DNA from: Kiritimatiellia bacterium
GTDB taxonomy: Bacteria > Verrucomicrobiota > Kiritimatiellia > RFP12 > UBA1067
NCBI GenBank assembly: GCA_024405265.1
Contig: JAKSOZ010000007.1
Span: 1-59,574, forward strand
Direction of reading: 5' to 3'
DNA: 59,574 nucleotides
Part shown: in pieces, positions 25,427-34,867 of the stretch
Numbering within the stretch: the stretch's first letter is position 1
Layout of the letters: each line of letters begins with the position of its first letter
The notes under the pieces: model-generated
Told to the model about the DNA's origin: nothing
Seen by the model: the letters and a program-made list of their open reading frames with translations, nothing else
Database searches by the model: none
Translations under genes and position numbers: made by a program

Positions 25427-26000
25427 GCGTCGTTTTCACGGCCTCCGCGTTAAGACGATGGCCTCCCGGATAGACCATCGACATCCCCGGATAATAGCGC
25501 TCGAACGTCTCGCGATTATCTCCCGCGAGCGGATCCGAGTCTCCGAATAGACCATGGCAAAAGAGCGTCTCAACTTCGTCGATATTATCGAACTGATGCG
25601 CTTCCATTTCCTTAAAGCGCTCGATCGTTTCCTTATAGACGTGAAACTCGAGTTCACCATTCTTTCTAGGATTCAGCCATTTGTACTTGCCGACATGGAA
25701 GTGCGAGTAAAGCTGTGACATCCTGAACGATGGATTTACGCAAATTCGCTCAACCCCTCGCAGTTGTTGAGCATACATTCCGCCCATCGACGTCCCAATG
25801 ACGAGAAGCGGCTGTTCCTTTTCGACGAGAGCTCTAATCATCTTGAGCGCCTCGGTCGGCTCAACGGGGATATCCGGCGCGACAATCGAAATACGGTTTT
25901 GAATCGACGTGCCAAGAAACTCCTTGCGAAGCATCTCGACCGTTCCGCTCTGGCCCGAAGATCCGAACCCGTGGAGATAGACGATTTTCTTAGAGTCCAT
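25389..26000 (-). CDS. YqiA/YcfP-like alpha/beta hydrolase, end of the aromatic operon
   Basis: A 203-residue protein with YLHGFGSSGQSG (oxyanion region, residues 9-20) and the nucleophile elbow GTSMGG (68-73). It then has the YqiA-like middle and a Gly-Asp-Ser-Asp segment followed by GGHRL, supplying the Asp and His. YqiA proteins are small esterases of uncertain substrate. Its start overlaps the acyl-CoA synthetase gene by 11 bases, so it is the last gene of the operon. Its 3' end overlaps tcdA on the other strand. Confidence 0.8.
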   Translation of the reverse strand: MDSKKIVYLHGFGSSGQSGTVEMLRKEFLGTSIQNRISIVAPDIPVEPTEALKMIRALVEKEQPLLVIGTSMGGMYAQQLRGVERICVNPSFRMSQLYSHFHVGKYKWLNPRKNGELEFHVYKETIERFKEMEAHQFDNIDEVETLFCHGLFGDSDPLAGDNRETFERYYPGMSMVYPGGHRLNAEAVKTTLIPYIRKILQCP

Positions 26001-27630
26001 TCTGACGAGCGATCAAGGCTTCGCCGCCATACATTTTGCGAAGCTTCGGCTTTTCGATCTTGCCCGTAGGATTGCGAGGAACGGGAGCGAAGATGACCTT
26101 GCGAGGACGCTTGTAACGCGGCAAATCGAGGCAGAAATCATTGAATTCCGTTTCGGATAAGGTCATCCCTTCCTTCACTTCGACAATCGCTGCGGCAATT
26201 TCACCGAGACGCGCATCGGGAAGACCGATTACCGCAACATCCTTAATCGCTTTATTGGCGCGAAGGAAGTCTTCGATCTGGACAGGATAAAGGTTCTCGC
26301 CGCCCGTAATGATCACGTCTTTCGCGCGGTCGACAAGATAAATGAATCCATCGCGCTCTTCGGCCATGTCGCCCGTTAAGAGCCAACCGTCCGGCTTCAA
26401 GATTTCGGCCGTCGCCTGAGGATTCTTGTAATATTCACGCATGACGCCGGGGCCCTTGATCGCGAGTTCGCCGACTTCGCCCGGGGCGACTTCTTCCATC
26501 GACTGACCCTTCACGATCTTCGTTTCCCAGCCGAAACCGGCCTTGCCGATAGCGCCGACGTGATCGATGTTCTCGACGCCGAGGTGAACGGCACCGGGGC
26601 CCGTCGATTCGCTAAGCCCGTAGTTCGTATCATAATCGTGATGCGGGAAAACTTCTTTCCAACGCTTGATCAAGGACGGCGGAACGGGCTGAGCGCCGAT
26701 ATGCATAAGACGCCACTGTGAAAGCGTGTAATCATCGAGCTTCACTTCGCCGCGGTCGATCGCGTCCAAAATGTCCTGAGCCCAAGGAACGAGAAGCCAA
26801 ACGATCGAGCAGCGCTCTTCGGAAACGGCTCTGAGAATCCACTCGGGCTTCACACCCTTCAATAAGACCGCCTTCGCGCCGACGAGCAAAGAGCCGAACC
26901 AGTGCATCTTCGCGCCCGTATGATACAAGGGCGGAATGCAAAGGAAGATATCGTCCTTAGTCTGACCGTGGTGAGCTTGCTCTACTTTGGCCGAATGAAG
27001 GAGGCAGTGGTGCTGCAAGACGATCGCCTTCGGAAAGCCGGTCGTGCCCGAAGAAAAGTAAATCGCGGCATCATCGTCCGTCTTCATTTCGACAACGGGC
27101 TTCGAGGACGAAGCGTAATCAACGAGCTTTTGGTAACTCAAAGCGAAAGTCGGGCAATCATCCCCGACATACGCGAGCATCTTCACCTTCGGAATGCGCG
27201 TAACGATTTGCTCGACGCGCCCCACGAACTCGGGCCCGAAAACAAGGCCTTCGCAATCGGCCAAGTCAAGGCAGTACTTGATTTCATCGGCCGTATAGCG
27301 GAAGTTCATCGGAACGGCCATGCAGCCCGCCTTCAAGATGCCGAAATAGATGGGAAGCCATTCGAGGCAATTCATAAGAAGAATCGCGATTTTGTCGCCC
27401 TTCTTGTAACCGCGCGCCAAAAGAAGATTCGCGAACTTGTTCGCCTTCTCATCGAACTTCGCCCAAGTCATCTTCGAATAGAACTTGTCGACGGGAGAAG
27501 ACTCGATAAGCGAATATTCGCGCCAAGTAGTGCGCTTCGCATCGAGCTCCTGAGGATTGATTTCGACGAGAGCGATGTTGTTAGGACGTTCGACCGCCCA
27601 CTGTTCCAAAAGTTCGCAAATGGTTTCCAT
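25990..27630 (-). CDS. Acyl-CoA synthetase (AMP-forming)
   Basis: Start at ATG 27630, overlapping the stop codon of the aroE/K gene (TAATG). A 546-residue ANL-family enzyme: AMP motif SSGTTGFPK, YGLSESTGPG, LTGDMAEERDGFIYLVDRAKD (hinge) and the catalytic Lys near the end (NPTGKIEKP). It activates a carboxylic acid as its CoA thioester. Position in the aromatic amino acid operon suggests an aryl or phenolic acid, but the sequence alone does not fix the substrate; a medium/long-chain fatty acid is equally possible. Confidence 0.85.
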   Translation of the reverse strand: METICELLEQWAVERPNNIALVEINPQELDAKRTTWREYSLIESSPVDKFYSKMTWAKFDEKANKFANLLLARGYKKGDKIAILLMNCLEWLPIYFGILKAGCMAVPMNFRYTADEIKYCLDLADCEGLVFGPEFVGRVEQIVTRIPKVKMLAYVGDDCPTFALSYQKLVDYASSSKPVVEMKTDDDAAIYFSSGTTGFPKAIVLQHHCLLHSAKVEQAHHGQTKDDIFLCIPPLYHTGAKMHWFGSLLVGAKAVLLKGVKPEWILRAVSEERCSIVWLLVPWAQDILDAIDRGEVKLDDYTLSQWRLMHIGAQPVPPSLIKRWKEVFPHHDYDTNYGLSESTGPGAVHLGVENIDHVGAIGKAGFGWETKIVKGQSMEEVAPGEVGELAIKGPGVMREYYKNPQATAEILKPDGWLLTGDMAEERDGFIYLVDRAKDVIITGGENLYPVQIEDFLRANKAIKDVAVIGLPDARLGEIAAAIVEVKEGMTLSETEFNDFCLDLPRYKRPRKVIFAPVPRNPTGKIEKPKLRKMYGGEALIARQNGL

Positions 27631-28787
27631 TAGAGCTTCTCCATCATGGTTTTGAAAGTGACTTTTTCGGTGAAAGATTGATAATGATCCCAACGCGCGG
27701 CGAGGAGCGCTTCCATCTTCGCCTTCGCCCCGCCTTTGAGTAAGGGGCGCGCCGCCTCCAAGGCCGCTGCACGCGCGACAAGGTCTTCTTTTGTCGCGTC
27801 GATATAGATTACGCGCCCGGTCGCTTCGGCAACGCGGCGATTCTCGTCTCTCAGGAGCGTCCCGCCGCCCAAAGAAACGACCTTATTCCCGGTCTTGGAA
27901 ATATCGAGAAGTGTCGCCGCTTCGAGATCACGGAAATACTTTTCACCCTTCTCGGCGAAAATGGTCGGAATAGATGTCCCTTCGCGCTTTTCGATTTCTT
28001 CATCGAGGTCGATGAATTCGACGCCGCGCTTTTCGGCGTACTTCTTCCCCAAGGTCGACTTGCCCGAGCCGGGAGCGCCGTAGAAGTAGAGATTCGCATT
28101 CATGTAAGCGGAGGCCTTTTTCGCCTGCTCGACAAGCATGAGCCACCCACCGACCGCTATTTTTCCACGCTTCTTGGCATCGGCCAAAAGCATGGTCTCT
28201 TCGGGATTGTAGATCAAATCAATTACCGCTTCGGCCTTCGGAAACGATTCCATCGAAACGGGAGCGAAATCGACTTTCGGAAACATTCCGACGGGAGTAC
28301 CGTTCACGACGAGCGCGGCATCTTGATGACGAGAAAGATTCGTATAGTTATCCTCGCCAGAGCGGGAAATGTTGACGACGGGATCGGCGCCGAGTTCACG
28401 AAGGACTACCGCGGCAGTTGTCGCCGCGCCACCCGAGCCGAGAACGACACACTTCTTACCCTTAACGTCGACTCCCGTTTTCTCGACGAGGCAAGCGAAC
28501 CCGTAGGCGTCGGTATTGTCCCCGAAGAGCTTCCCATCAAGCCCTTTCACGACGACATTGCAGTTCCCGAGTTTTTTGGCAATCGGAGAAACGGCATCGC
28601 AAAGCGAGAAAGCTTTTCTTTTATAAGGAATCGTCACATTGATCGCGTCGTAATCCCCATTTTTAAGGAAGCTTTCCACTTCTTCGGGAGTTTTTTCAAT
28701 AAGCTTATATTCGTAAGAGCCGAGCCCCGCATGAATTTCGGGGGAGCGGCTGTGACCGAGCTTTTCGCCTAAAAGTCCGCACTTCAT
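27630..28787 (-). CDS. Shikimate dehydrogenase-shikimate kinase fusion
   Basis: A 385-residue bifunctional protein. Residues 1-232 are AroE-like: HSRSPEIHAG, NVTIPYK (Lys56), GDNTDAYG (Asp93), and the NADP loop GSGGAATTA (117-125). Residues 233-385 are AroK-like: P-loop GAPGSGKS (237-244), DLDEEIEKREG, and SLGGGTL. The two would convert 3-dehydroshikimate to shikimate 3-phosphate in one chain. The AroE half is a little short, ending at VGGWLMLVEQA. It overlaps tyrA by 4 bases and the acyl-CoA synthetase by 1. Confidence 0.9.
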   Translation of the reverse strand: MKCGLLGEKLGHSRSPEIHAGLGSYEYKLIEKTPEEVESFLKNGDYDAINVTIPYKRKAFSLCDAVSPIAKKLGNCNVVVKGLDGKLFGDNTDAYGFACLVEKTGVDVKGKKCVVLGSGGAATTAAVVLRELGADPVVNISRSGEDNYTNLSRHQDAALVVNGTPVGMFPKVDFAPVSMESFPKAEAVIDLIYNPEETMLLADAKKRGKIAVGGWLMLVEQAKKASAYMNANLYFYGAPGSGKSTLGKKYAEKRGVEFIDLDEEIEKREGTSIPTIFAEKGEKYFRDLEAATLLDISKTGNKVVSLGGGTLLRDENRRVAEATGRVIYIDATKEDLVARAAALEAARPLLKGGAKAKMEALLAARWDHYQSFTEKVTFKTMMEKL

Positions 28788-29560
28788 TTCGAGAGCTCTT
28801 TAATGCGCTTGCCTTCTTTCAAAAGCGCCTTTAAAGTTTCGGAGTCGGACGAATCGATAGCGCGCTTAAAAGTTGTAAGACGCTCGATCAAACGCCCGAG
28901 GACAATCGAGAGATCGTCCTTATTGGAGAGAAAAAGATCGTTCCAAATATCGGCTTCGACAACGGCGACTCGCGTCATGTCCTGGAAAGAACCCGCGGAG
29001 AAACCCATGTGACCGGTCGCAATCGGATCTTGGACATAAGCGGACGAAACGACGTGAGCAAGCTGGCTCGTATAAGCGATCATCTCGTCGTGATGTTCGG
29101 GAGTCGTGACGACCACGCGAGCAAAACCGATCGAGAGCATAAGCGATTTAAGTTCCTCGACTTTCTCCGAAGGCGTCCACTCGTAAGGCGTCAAAATCAT
29201 CGACGCGCCCTTGTAGAGCTTCGCATCGCTCATCGCATAGCCGCAGCGCTCTTTACCGGCCATCGGGTGACCGCCGATATAAGTCCAGTTAGCGCGCTTA
29301 GCCGTTTCTTCAAGCTCGGAGAGAACGACGCGCTTAACGCCCGCAACATCGGTAATCAGCGCGCCGGGCTTGAAGTCCGCAGCGTGTTCCCTAATCCAAG
29401 GCGCGACCATTAAAGGCGGAAGCGCGACGATGATTAGATCGCACGAGCTGATTAAAGAAGCGTCGGCACCTTTAAGATTAAGCGCCCGGTCGCCTCTTTC
29501 GATAAAGGCCTTTTCAAAGGAGCCGCCGATAAGTCCGAGACCACGAATGCCGACGATCAT
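28784..29560 (-). CDS. tyrA: Prephenate dehydrogenase
   Basis: Start at ATG 29560 (MIVGIRGLGLIGGS), overlapping the aroC stop (ATGA). The 258-residue protein has the NAD motif GLGLIGGS, YIGGHPMAGKERCGY (catalytic His region) and the helical C-domain with SQLAHVVSSA and SAGSFQDMTRVA. It makes 4-hydroxyphenylpyruvate for tyrosine. The stretch between the glycine loop and DLIIVALPP is about 20 residues shorter than usual, removing much of the strand that reads the adenosine ribose, so cofactor choice is hard to predict. No chorismate mutase domain is attached. Confidence 0.9.
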   Translation of the reverse strand: MIVGIRGLGLIGGSFEKAFIERGDRALNLKGADASLISSCDLIIVALPPLMVAPWIREHAADFKPGALITDVAGVKRVVLSELEETAKRANWTYIGGHPMAGKERCGYAMSDAKLYKGASMILTPYEWTPSEKVEELKSLMLSIGFARVVVTTPEHHDEMIAYTSQLAHVVSSAYVQDPIATGHMGFSAGSFQDMTRVAVVEADIWNDLFLSNKDDLSIVLGRLIERLTTFKRAIDSSDSETLKALLKEGKRIKELSK

Positions 29561-30543
29561 ATCGCCTGTTCCTTCCGACGTTCGAGATAGGCATCGAGAA
29601 TCGCAACCGCTGCCGCCGCTTCGACGACAGGAACGGCGCGCAAAGCGATGCAAGGATCGTGACGACCTTTGATAGACAAAGTCGCGTCTTCCATTTTCGT
29701 TAAATCGACGGAAGCTTGGTCTTTGAAAATCGAGGGAGTGGGCTTAATGGCAACACGGAAAACAATCGGCGCGCCCGTCGTAATACCGCCCAAGATTCCA
29801 CCCGCATTGTTGGTAACGGGCTTAACCTTCCCGTCAACCATACGATAAGGATCGTTATTCTCCGAGCCCTTCATCGAGGCAACCTTGAAGCCCGCTCCGA
29901 ACTCGAGACCTTTGACGGCGGGAATGCCGAAAACGACTTGGGCAATGCGGTTTTCCATGCCGAGGAACATGGGGTTTCCAAGCCCCGCAGGGCAGCCGAC
30001 GACTTCACATTCGATAAGCCCACCGACGGAATCACCTTCGGCTTTCGCCTTAAGAATCGTTTCCTTATCGACATTCGCTTTCGCCGAAATCGTTATCCCG
30101 AGACGCTTCAAAAGCTGAATCGCGATGCCCCCGACGATGCATAAGGGCGCGGTCAACCGACCCGAGAAATGACCGCCGCCCGCACGATCTTGAAAGCCAC
30201 CGAATTTAACTTCGGCGGGATAATCGGCGTGGCCGGGACGCGGCAAAATCGCGAGATTGCCGTAGTCCTGAGAACGGGTATTCGTGTTGCGGATAATCGC
30301 GGCAATTGGAGAGCCGGTAGTAAAGCCATTCTTAAGCCCGCTCAAGAATTCGGGCTGATCAGGTTCTTTACGGGAAGTCGAAGTCTCGTCACGCCCGGGA
30401 GCGCGGCGCTCGAGGAAAGCTTGCAGTTCTTCAAGATCGACTTTACATCCCGCAGGGAGGCCTTCGATATTGACCCCGATTGCCGCGGAGTGAGACTCGC
30501 CGAAAATCGAAAAGCGAAGATTCTGACCGAAAGAGCTGCTCAT
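29557..30543 (-). CDS. aroC: Chorismate synthase
   Basis: Start at ATG 30543 (MSSSFGQNLRFSIFGESHS), overlapping the aroA stop. A 328-residue protein with the three family signatures: GESHSAAIGV, GRLTAPLCIVGGIA, and the C-terminal RHDPCIALRAVPVVEA. It converts EPSP to chorismate with reduced FMN. Slightly shorter than the common ~360 residues but complete at the motif level. Confidence 0.93.
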   Translation of the reverse strand: MSSSFGQNLRFSIFGESHSAAIGVNIEGLPAGCKVDLEELQAFLERRAPGRDETSTSRKEPDQPEFLSGLKNGFTTGSPIAAIIRNTNTRSQDYGNLAILPRPGHADYPAEVKFGGFQDRAGGGHFSGRLTAPLCIVGGIAIQLLKRLGITISAKANVDKETILKAKAEGDSVGGLIECEVVGCPAGLGNPMFLGMENRIAQVVFGIPAVKGLEFGAGFKVASMKGSENNDPYRMVDGKVKPVTNNAGGILGGITTGAPIVFRVAIKPTPSIFKDQASVDLTKMEDATLSIKGRHDPCIALRAVPVVEAAAAVAILDAYLERRKEQAI

Positions 30544-31592
30544 CGAATTACCTCCAAACTGTCGAAATCCTTCCAAAAGCCGGGATAGGACTTGTTGACG
30601 ACTTGATCATCGTCGACAATCACGGGCCCAGTCGAACCGGTAGCCAAAACCGCCGCGCTCATCGCGATTCGATGATCGTTGCACGTCATGACTTTGCCGC
30701 CCGGAAGCGAGGTTTTGCCGCGGACGATAAGCGTATCGCCCTCGATTCGAGCGTCGCCTCCTACCGCGTTAACCATCGCGCAAGTCGACTCGAGGCGGTC
30801 GCTTTCTTTGATCCTGAGACGTGCACAATTAACGAAACGCGTTTCACCGGGCGTGAAAGCGGCATGTGCGGCAAGAGCGGGAATCAGATCGGGAACAGGA
30901 CCCGCATCAACTTCGCGTTCGTTCAAGAGCTTCAAAACGGCTCGATCGCCCTGAGAAGACGAATAGTCTACACCTTCGATATTAACGCCCATCGCAAGGA
31001 AGAACGCGGCCTGAGACCAGTCGCCTTCAACCTCGCGGCCGCCTTCGATGGAATACTTTTGGCCACCCTTGATCTTCCAACCAAGTCTCGTGCGCTCGAC
31101 TTCGATATGAGCGGCCTTTAGCATATTCTCGGTTAAAGTCACGTAAGCAGCCGACTGAAGGCCGCCCTCAATCTGAATTTCGGAGTCCCAATCGGCCATC
31201 GGAAGCGCCATCAAAAGGCCCGAAACAAACTGGGAAGAGACATTCCCCGGGATGACGTACAAGCTCTTCTTCTCGAAAGGCATCGTCGGACGCTCGGCTA
31301 GTCGCCCTTCACACTTAAACGCACCTTTCGCGCCGAGGACTCCCGCTATCGGAGTCAAAAAACGTAAAGTCGAACCCGACTCGCCACACGGCCAAACGCT
31401 CTCGCCTAAGCGCATCGCTTCCAGACACGCGTAAGTCGCAACCGTATCTTTCGAAGGCCCGTAAATCTTCGGCTGCGGGACACCGCTCAAAAAGGCCGCG
31501 ATGATTTCACGATGAGCAACCGACTTCGAAGACGGCACCCTAATCGTGCCGCGGCGCTTACCGGGAAGAATGATTCGCTCGTTAGCGGCCAT
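30540..31592 (-). CDS. aroA: 3-Phosphoshikimate 1-carboxyvinyltransferase (short EPSP synthase)
   Basis: A 350-residue EPSP synthase with PSSKSVAHR (PEP/shikimate Lys), ESGSTLRFL, RLRIKESDR and the end motif CNDHRIAMSAA; the catalytic Asp lies in GPVPDLIPALA. Typical enzymes have ~430 residues, so several loops are trimmed. ESGSTLR replaces the common NxGTxxR, which may alter glyphosate response (class cannot be assigned here). It overlaps aroB by 11 bases. Confidence 0.9.
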   Translation of the reverse strand: MAANERIILPGKRRGTIRVPSSKSVAHREIIAAFLSGVPQPKIYGPSKDTVATYACLEAMRLGESVWPCGESGSTLRFLTPIAGVLGAKGAFKCEGRLAERPTMPFEKKSLYVIPGNVSSQFVSGLLMALPMADWDSEIQIEGGLQSAAYVTLTENMLKAAHIEVERTRLGWKIKGGQKYSIEGGREVEGDWSQAAFFLAMGVNIEGVDYSSSQGDRAVLKLLNEREVDAGPVPDLIPALAAHAAFTPGETRFVNCARLRIKESDRLESTCAMVNAVGGDARIEGDTLIVRGKTSLPGGKVMTCNDHRIAMSAAVLATGSTGPVIVDDDQVVNKSYPGFWKDFDSLEVIR

Positions 31593-32637
31593 TGTCGATC
31601 ATCTCCTCGACTTTCTCGAGCGGAGTCTTTTGAGTTACACACTTTCCGATCTCGGTCGGAATAACGAAATCGATCGAACCCGCGGATACTTTCTTGTCTC
31701 CCATAATCGCGTCGGACATAGCCCCCGTAAAGAGGAGCGACGTCGGATCATAGCCCATCGCGGCAACGAGCGCAACGATACGCTCGCAATCATTCTCCGA
31801 AAGAAGCCCGAGCTGTCGAGAGCAACGCGCGGCGAAAGCGATACCGGTCGCAATCGCGTGACCATGCGTCGTTCCGAATCCCGAGAGCTTCTCGATCGCG
31901 TGGCCGAAGGTGTGTCCGAGATTAAGAAGCTTTCTGACGCCCCCCTCCTTCTCGTCGATATTCACAATATCGCGCTTCATGCCGATACACTTCGCGATTT
32001 CGACTTCTCCGATCTTGCGCTTGGGATTAGCTTCGAGAACGCTGAACAAATCCATATCTCCAAGGATCGCATACTTCAGGACTTCGCCCATTCCGTCCTT
32101 GATCCAGATTTCAGGCAGCGTCTCGAGATAACTCAAATCACAGAAAACGGCACGCGGCTGATGAAACGCGCCGACCAAGTTCTTACCCGCTTCAAGATCG
32201 ACGCCGGTCTTTCCGCCGACCGAAGAGTCGACCATCGCGAGAAGCGAAGTCGGAATCTGGATAAAGTCGATGCCGCGCATGTAGGTTGCCGCGGCAAAGC
32301 CCGTCAAGTCACCCGTCACGCCTCCGCCCAAAGCGACAAGAATATCGGTACGAGATAAGCGCTTCTCGGCGAGGAAATTGATAAGCGACGAGTACGTCGC
32401 GAGCGTCTTCGACTTTTCCCCCGCTTCGAAAGAGAAAAGCGAAGCTTCGAGGCCCACGCCTCGAAGCTCATTCAATACCTTATCGGCATGGAGAGGCGCG
32501 ACATTAGAGTCGCTGACTAAGACTACCTTACGAGCTTTCGTCAAGGTAGTCTTAATGAACATCGCAGCCTTATTCGCCGCGCCATAATCGACGACGACTT
32601 CGTAAGGGACTCCGGTTTCGACTTTAATGCGCGTCAT
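31582..32637 (-). CDS. aroB: 3-Dehydroquinate synthase
   Basis: This 351-residue protein has the NAD site GGGVTGDLTGFAA, PTSLLAMVDSSVGGKTGVD, and the metal ligands in the GE(V)LKYAI, LGHTFGHAIE and THGHAIA segments. It converts DAHP to 3-dehydroquinate. It lies 9 bases after pheA. A separate 3-dehydroquinate dehydratase gene (aroD/aroQ), the next step, is not in this window. Confidence 0.93.
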   Translation of the reverse strand: MTRIKVETGVPYEVVVDYGAANKAAMFIKTTLTKARKVVLVSDSNVAPLHADKVLNELRGVGLEASLFSFEAGEKSKTLATYSSLINFLAEKRLSRTDILVALGGGVTGDLTGFAAATYMRGIDFIQIPTSLLAMVDSSVGGKTGVDLEAGKNLVGAFHQPRAVFCDLSYLETLPEIWIKDGMGEVLKYAILGDMDLFSVLEANPKRKIGEVEIAKCIGMKRDIVNIDEKEGGVRKLLNLGHTFGHAIEKLSGFGTTHGHAIATGIAFAARCSRQLGLLSENDCERIVALVAAMGYDPTSLLFTGAMSDAIMGDKKVSAGSIDFVIPTEIGKCVTQKTPLEKVEEMIDNGR

Positions 32638-32646
32638 ATTTTTCAG

Positions 32647-33789
32647 TTATCTTTCAGCGTAAGCGCCGAGGAAGGTGAAGTGTTCGACGTTCGGATCGTT
32701 CGTGAAGCCCGCGATAAGCTTGATTACGCGCTTATCGGTCGGGAGCGCCTCAAAATCGAAGATGAAGCGGAATTCGAAGTCGGACCCGGGAACAGGACGC
32801 GACTCGAGTTTCGTGAGGTTTACTCCGACTGCGGCAAACTTTACGAGAACATCGGACAAGGCACCGGGGCGATGCGACAAGCTCATCATCATCGAGAACT
32901 TGTGAGCGTCGGGATAAATCTCGGCCTTCTTCGAAATGCAGATAAAGCGAGTATAGTTATTCTCGATATCGGCGATATCTTCGGCAATCACTTCAAGACC
33001 GTAAAGTTCGGCACATTCACGCGAGCAAATAACCGCGGCATCCTTACGACCCGAGTGAGCGAGGGCTTTCGCGGCAGCCGCCGTATTGGTCGAGGGCGTC
33101 GCGCGAATTCCCGCATGATCGCGGAGGAAGTTCGAGCACTGAGCAAGCGCATGCGGGTGAGACATGATTTCCTTCACGTCCGCGAGCTTGACGCCGGGAG
33201 CGGCGAGGAGCACATGACGGATGCGAAGCTTCAAAGCCTTCACGATACGGAAGTTGTGCTTCGCCATCAAATCGTAAACGGCCGTCACGCTACCCGCCGT
33301 CGAATTCTCAACGGGTAGAACGCCATAGTCGCACATCCCCTTCTCGACCGCGGCAAAAACGTCATCGAAGTTCTTGAAGTAGAAAATCGTCGGGAAGTTG
33401 ACGATACGGCAAGCGGCCTGCTGAGCATAAGCGCCTTCGACGCCCGTGCAAGCAACGACCGCCTTCGAAGGAAAGCCGTTCTTACCGGCTTCAAGGGCGG
33501 CAGTCACCGAGGGCTCGAAACTATCGAGGGCGAGTTCGGAGCGCTGACGACCACGAGAAATCGCCATCATCGTCGTAAAGAGAAGACGAGCTTCGTTCTC
33601 AAGATCGTGGCCGACACGCGTCGCTACCTTCGAAAGAATCTCGCGTTCACGCGCGGGATCGGTTACAGGAGCGCCGGACTCCTTCTTCGCGGCGGCGACC
33701 TTCGAGGCCGCTTCCATGCGACGAACGAAGAGCTCGACCATTTGGGAGTCGATCTCGTCGATAGTCTTGCGGATATCGGAAAGTTCCAT
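32647..33789 (-). CDS. pheA: Chorismate mutase-prephenate dehydratase (P-protein)
   Basis: A 380-residue three-domain enzyme. Residues ~1-85: AroQ-type mutase helix set (IRKTIDEIDSQMVELFVRRM). Residues ~105-285: dehydratase domain with GVEGAYAQQA, PVENSTAGSV and the catalytic NNYTRF. Residues ~295-380: ACT domain with ESRP, the Phe-binding feedback site. It converts chorismate to phenylpyruvate. It follows aroF by 16 bases. The ACT domain gives allosteric control in addition to the attenuator upstream. Confidence 0.93.
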   Translation of the reverse strand: MELSDIRKTIDEIDSQMVELFVRRMEAASKVAAAKKESGAPVTDPAREREILSKVATRVGHDLENEARLLFTTMMAISRGRQRSELALDSFEPSVTAALEAGKNGFPSKAVVACTGVEGAYAQQAACRIVNFPTIFYFKNFDDVFAAVEKGMCDYGVLPVENSTAGSVTAVYDLMAKHNFRIVKALKLRIRHVLLAAPGVKLADVKEIMSHPHALAQCSNFLRDHAGIRATPSTNTAAAAKALAHSGRKDAAVICSRECAELYGLEVIAEDIADIENNYTRFICISKKAEIYPDAHKFSMMMSLSHRPGALSDVLVKFAAVGVNLTKLESRPVPGSDFEFRFIFDFEALPTDKRVIKLIAGFTNDPNVEHFTFLGAYAER

Positions 33790-33805
33790 TTCTCTTTTTC
33801 GCTCC

Positions 33806-34819
33806 TTACTTAGCCTGCCAAGCGTGAGGACGAATCGCCATGACGCGCTTCATCGTATCATCGAAGACTTCGGGAGTCTGGGACTGAACACCATCGCAAA
33901 GCGCGTGAGGCGGATCGTTGTGGACTTCGATGATAAGCGCATCGGCGCCCATCGCAGTCGCACCCATCGCGCAAGGTTCGACGAGGTGAGCGTAACCGGT
34001 CGAATGCGAAGGATCGATGACGATGGGGAGGTGAGAAAGACGCTTCAAAACGGGGATAACCGTCAAGTCGATCGTGTTGCGGGTAGCCGTTTCGAACGTA
34101 CGAATGCCGCGCTCGCAAAGCATGACGTTCGGGTTACCGGAGGCCATGATGTATTCGGCGCTCATGAGGAGTTCCTGCAAGGTCGCCGACATGCCGCGTT
34201 TAAGAAGGATCGGCTTCTTGGTCATCGCGCCGACTTCCTTAAGTAAATCGAAGTTCTGCATATTGCGAGCACCGATCTGGATAACGTCGACATCGTTGAA
34301 CAAGGGAAGATGCTCGATCGCCATGAGCTCCGTAACGATCGGAAGCCCCGTTTCCTTCTTCGCTTCAAGGAGGATATCAAGGCCCTGCTTGCCGAGACCC
34401 TGGAAAGAATAGGGCGAAGTGCGCGGCTTGAACGCGCCACCACGAAGCATCGTCGCACCCGAGGCCTTAACCGACTTCGCAATACCGATCATCTGGTCAA
34501 TCGATTCGACCGAGCAAGGACCCGCGATAACCTGGAAGTTGCCTCCGCCGATCTTGACGCCGGAGCAATCGATAACGGAATCCATCGGGTGGAACTTGCG
34601 GTTCGCGGCCTTGTAGGGCTCCTGAATTCGCTGAACGCGCTCGACGACGCTAAGCGCCTGCACGAGGCCGATATCCATCTTCGCGACATCGCCGACGCAG
34701 CCGATAACGGTTTCGCGTTCACCCGCGCTCACATTCGGGGTGATATGACGGGCCTTGAGCCAATTAAGGAGACTATCGACCTGGGACTTTTCAGCATCCT
34801 TCTTGAGTATGATGATCAT
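33806..34819 (-). CDS. aroF: DAHP synthase (type I beta) with regulatory N-domain
   Basis: The start is placed at ATG 34819 (MIIILKKDAEKSQ), after the attenuator and preceded by AAGAGA. A longer frame from 34882 would start inside the terminator loop and is rejected. The 337-residue protein has a ferredoxin-like N-terminal domain (residues 1-70) typical of the regulated I-beta class, and a barrel with AGPCSVES, RGGAFKPRTSPYSFQG, KRGMSAT and DPSHSTG. It commits phosphoenolpyruvate and erythrose 4-phosphate to the shikimate pathway, the best place for control. Confidence 0.93.
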   Translation of the reverse strand: MIIILKKDAEKSQVDSLLNWLKARHITPNVSAGERETVIGCVGDVAKMDIGLVQALSVVERVQRIQEPYKAANRKFHPMDSVIDCSGVKIGGGNFQVIAGPCSVESIDQMIGIAKSVKASGATMLRGGAFKPRTSPYSFQGLGKQGLDILLEAKKETGLPIVTELMAIEHLPLFNDVDVIQIGARNMQNFDLLKEVGAMTKKPILLKRGMSATLQELLMSAEYIMASGNPNVMLCERGIRTFETATRNTIDLTVIPVLKRLSHLPIVIDPSHSTGYAHLVEPCAMGATAMGADALIIEVHNDPPHALCDGVQSQTPEVFDDTMKRVMAIRPHAWQAK

Positions 34820-34867
34820 TTTTATTCTCTTCTTTCTTTTGAAATCTTCTTTATCGTTAAATAATGA

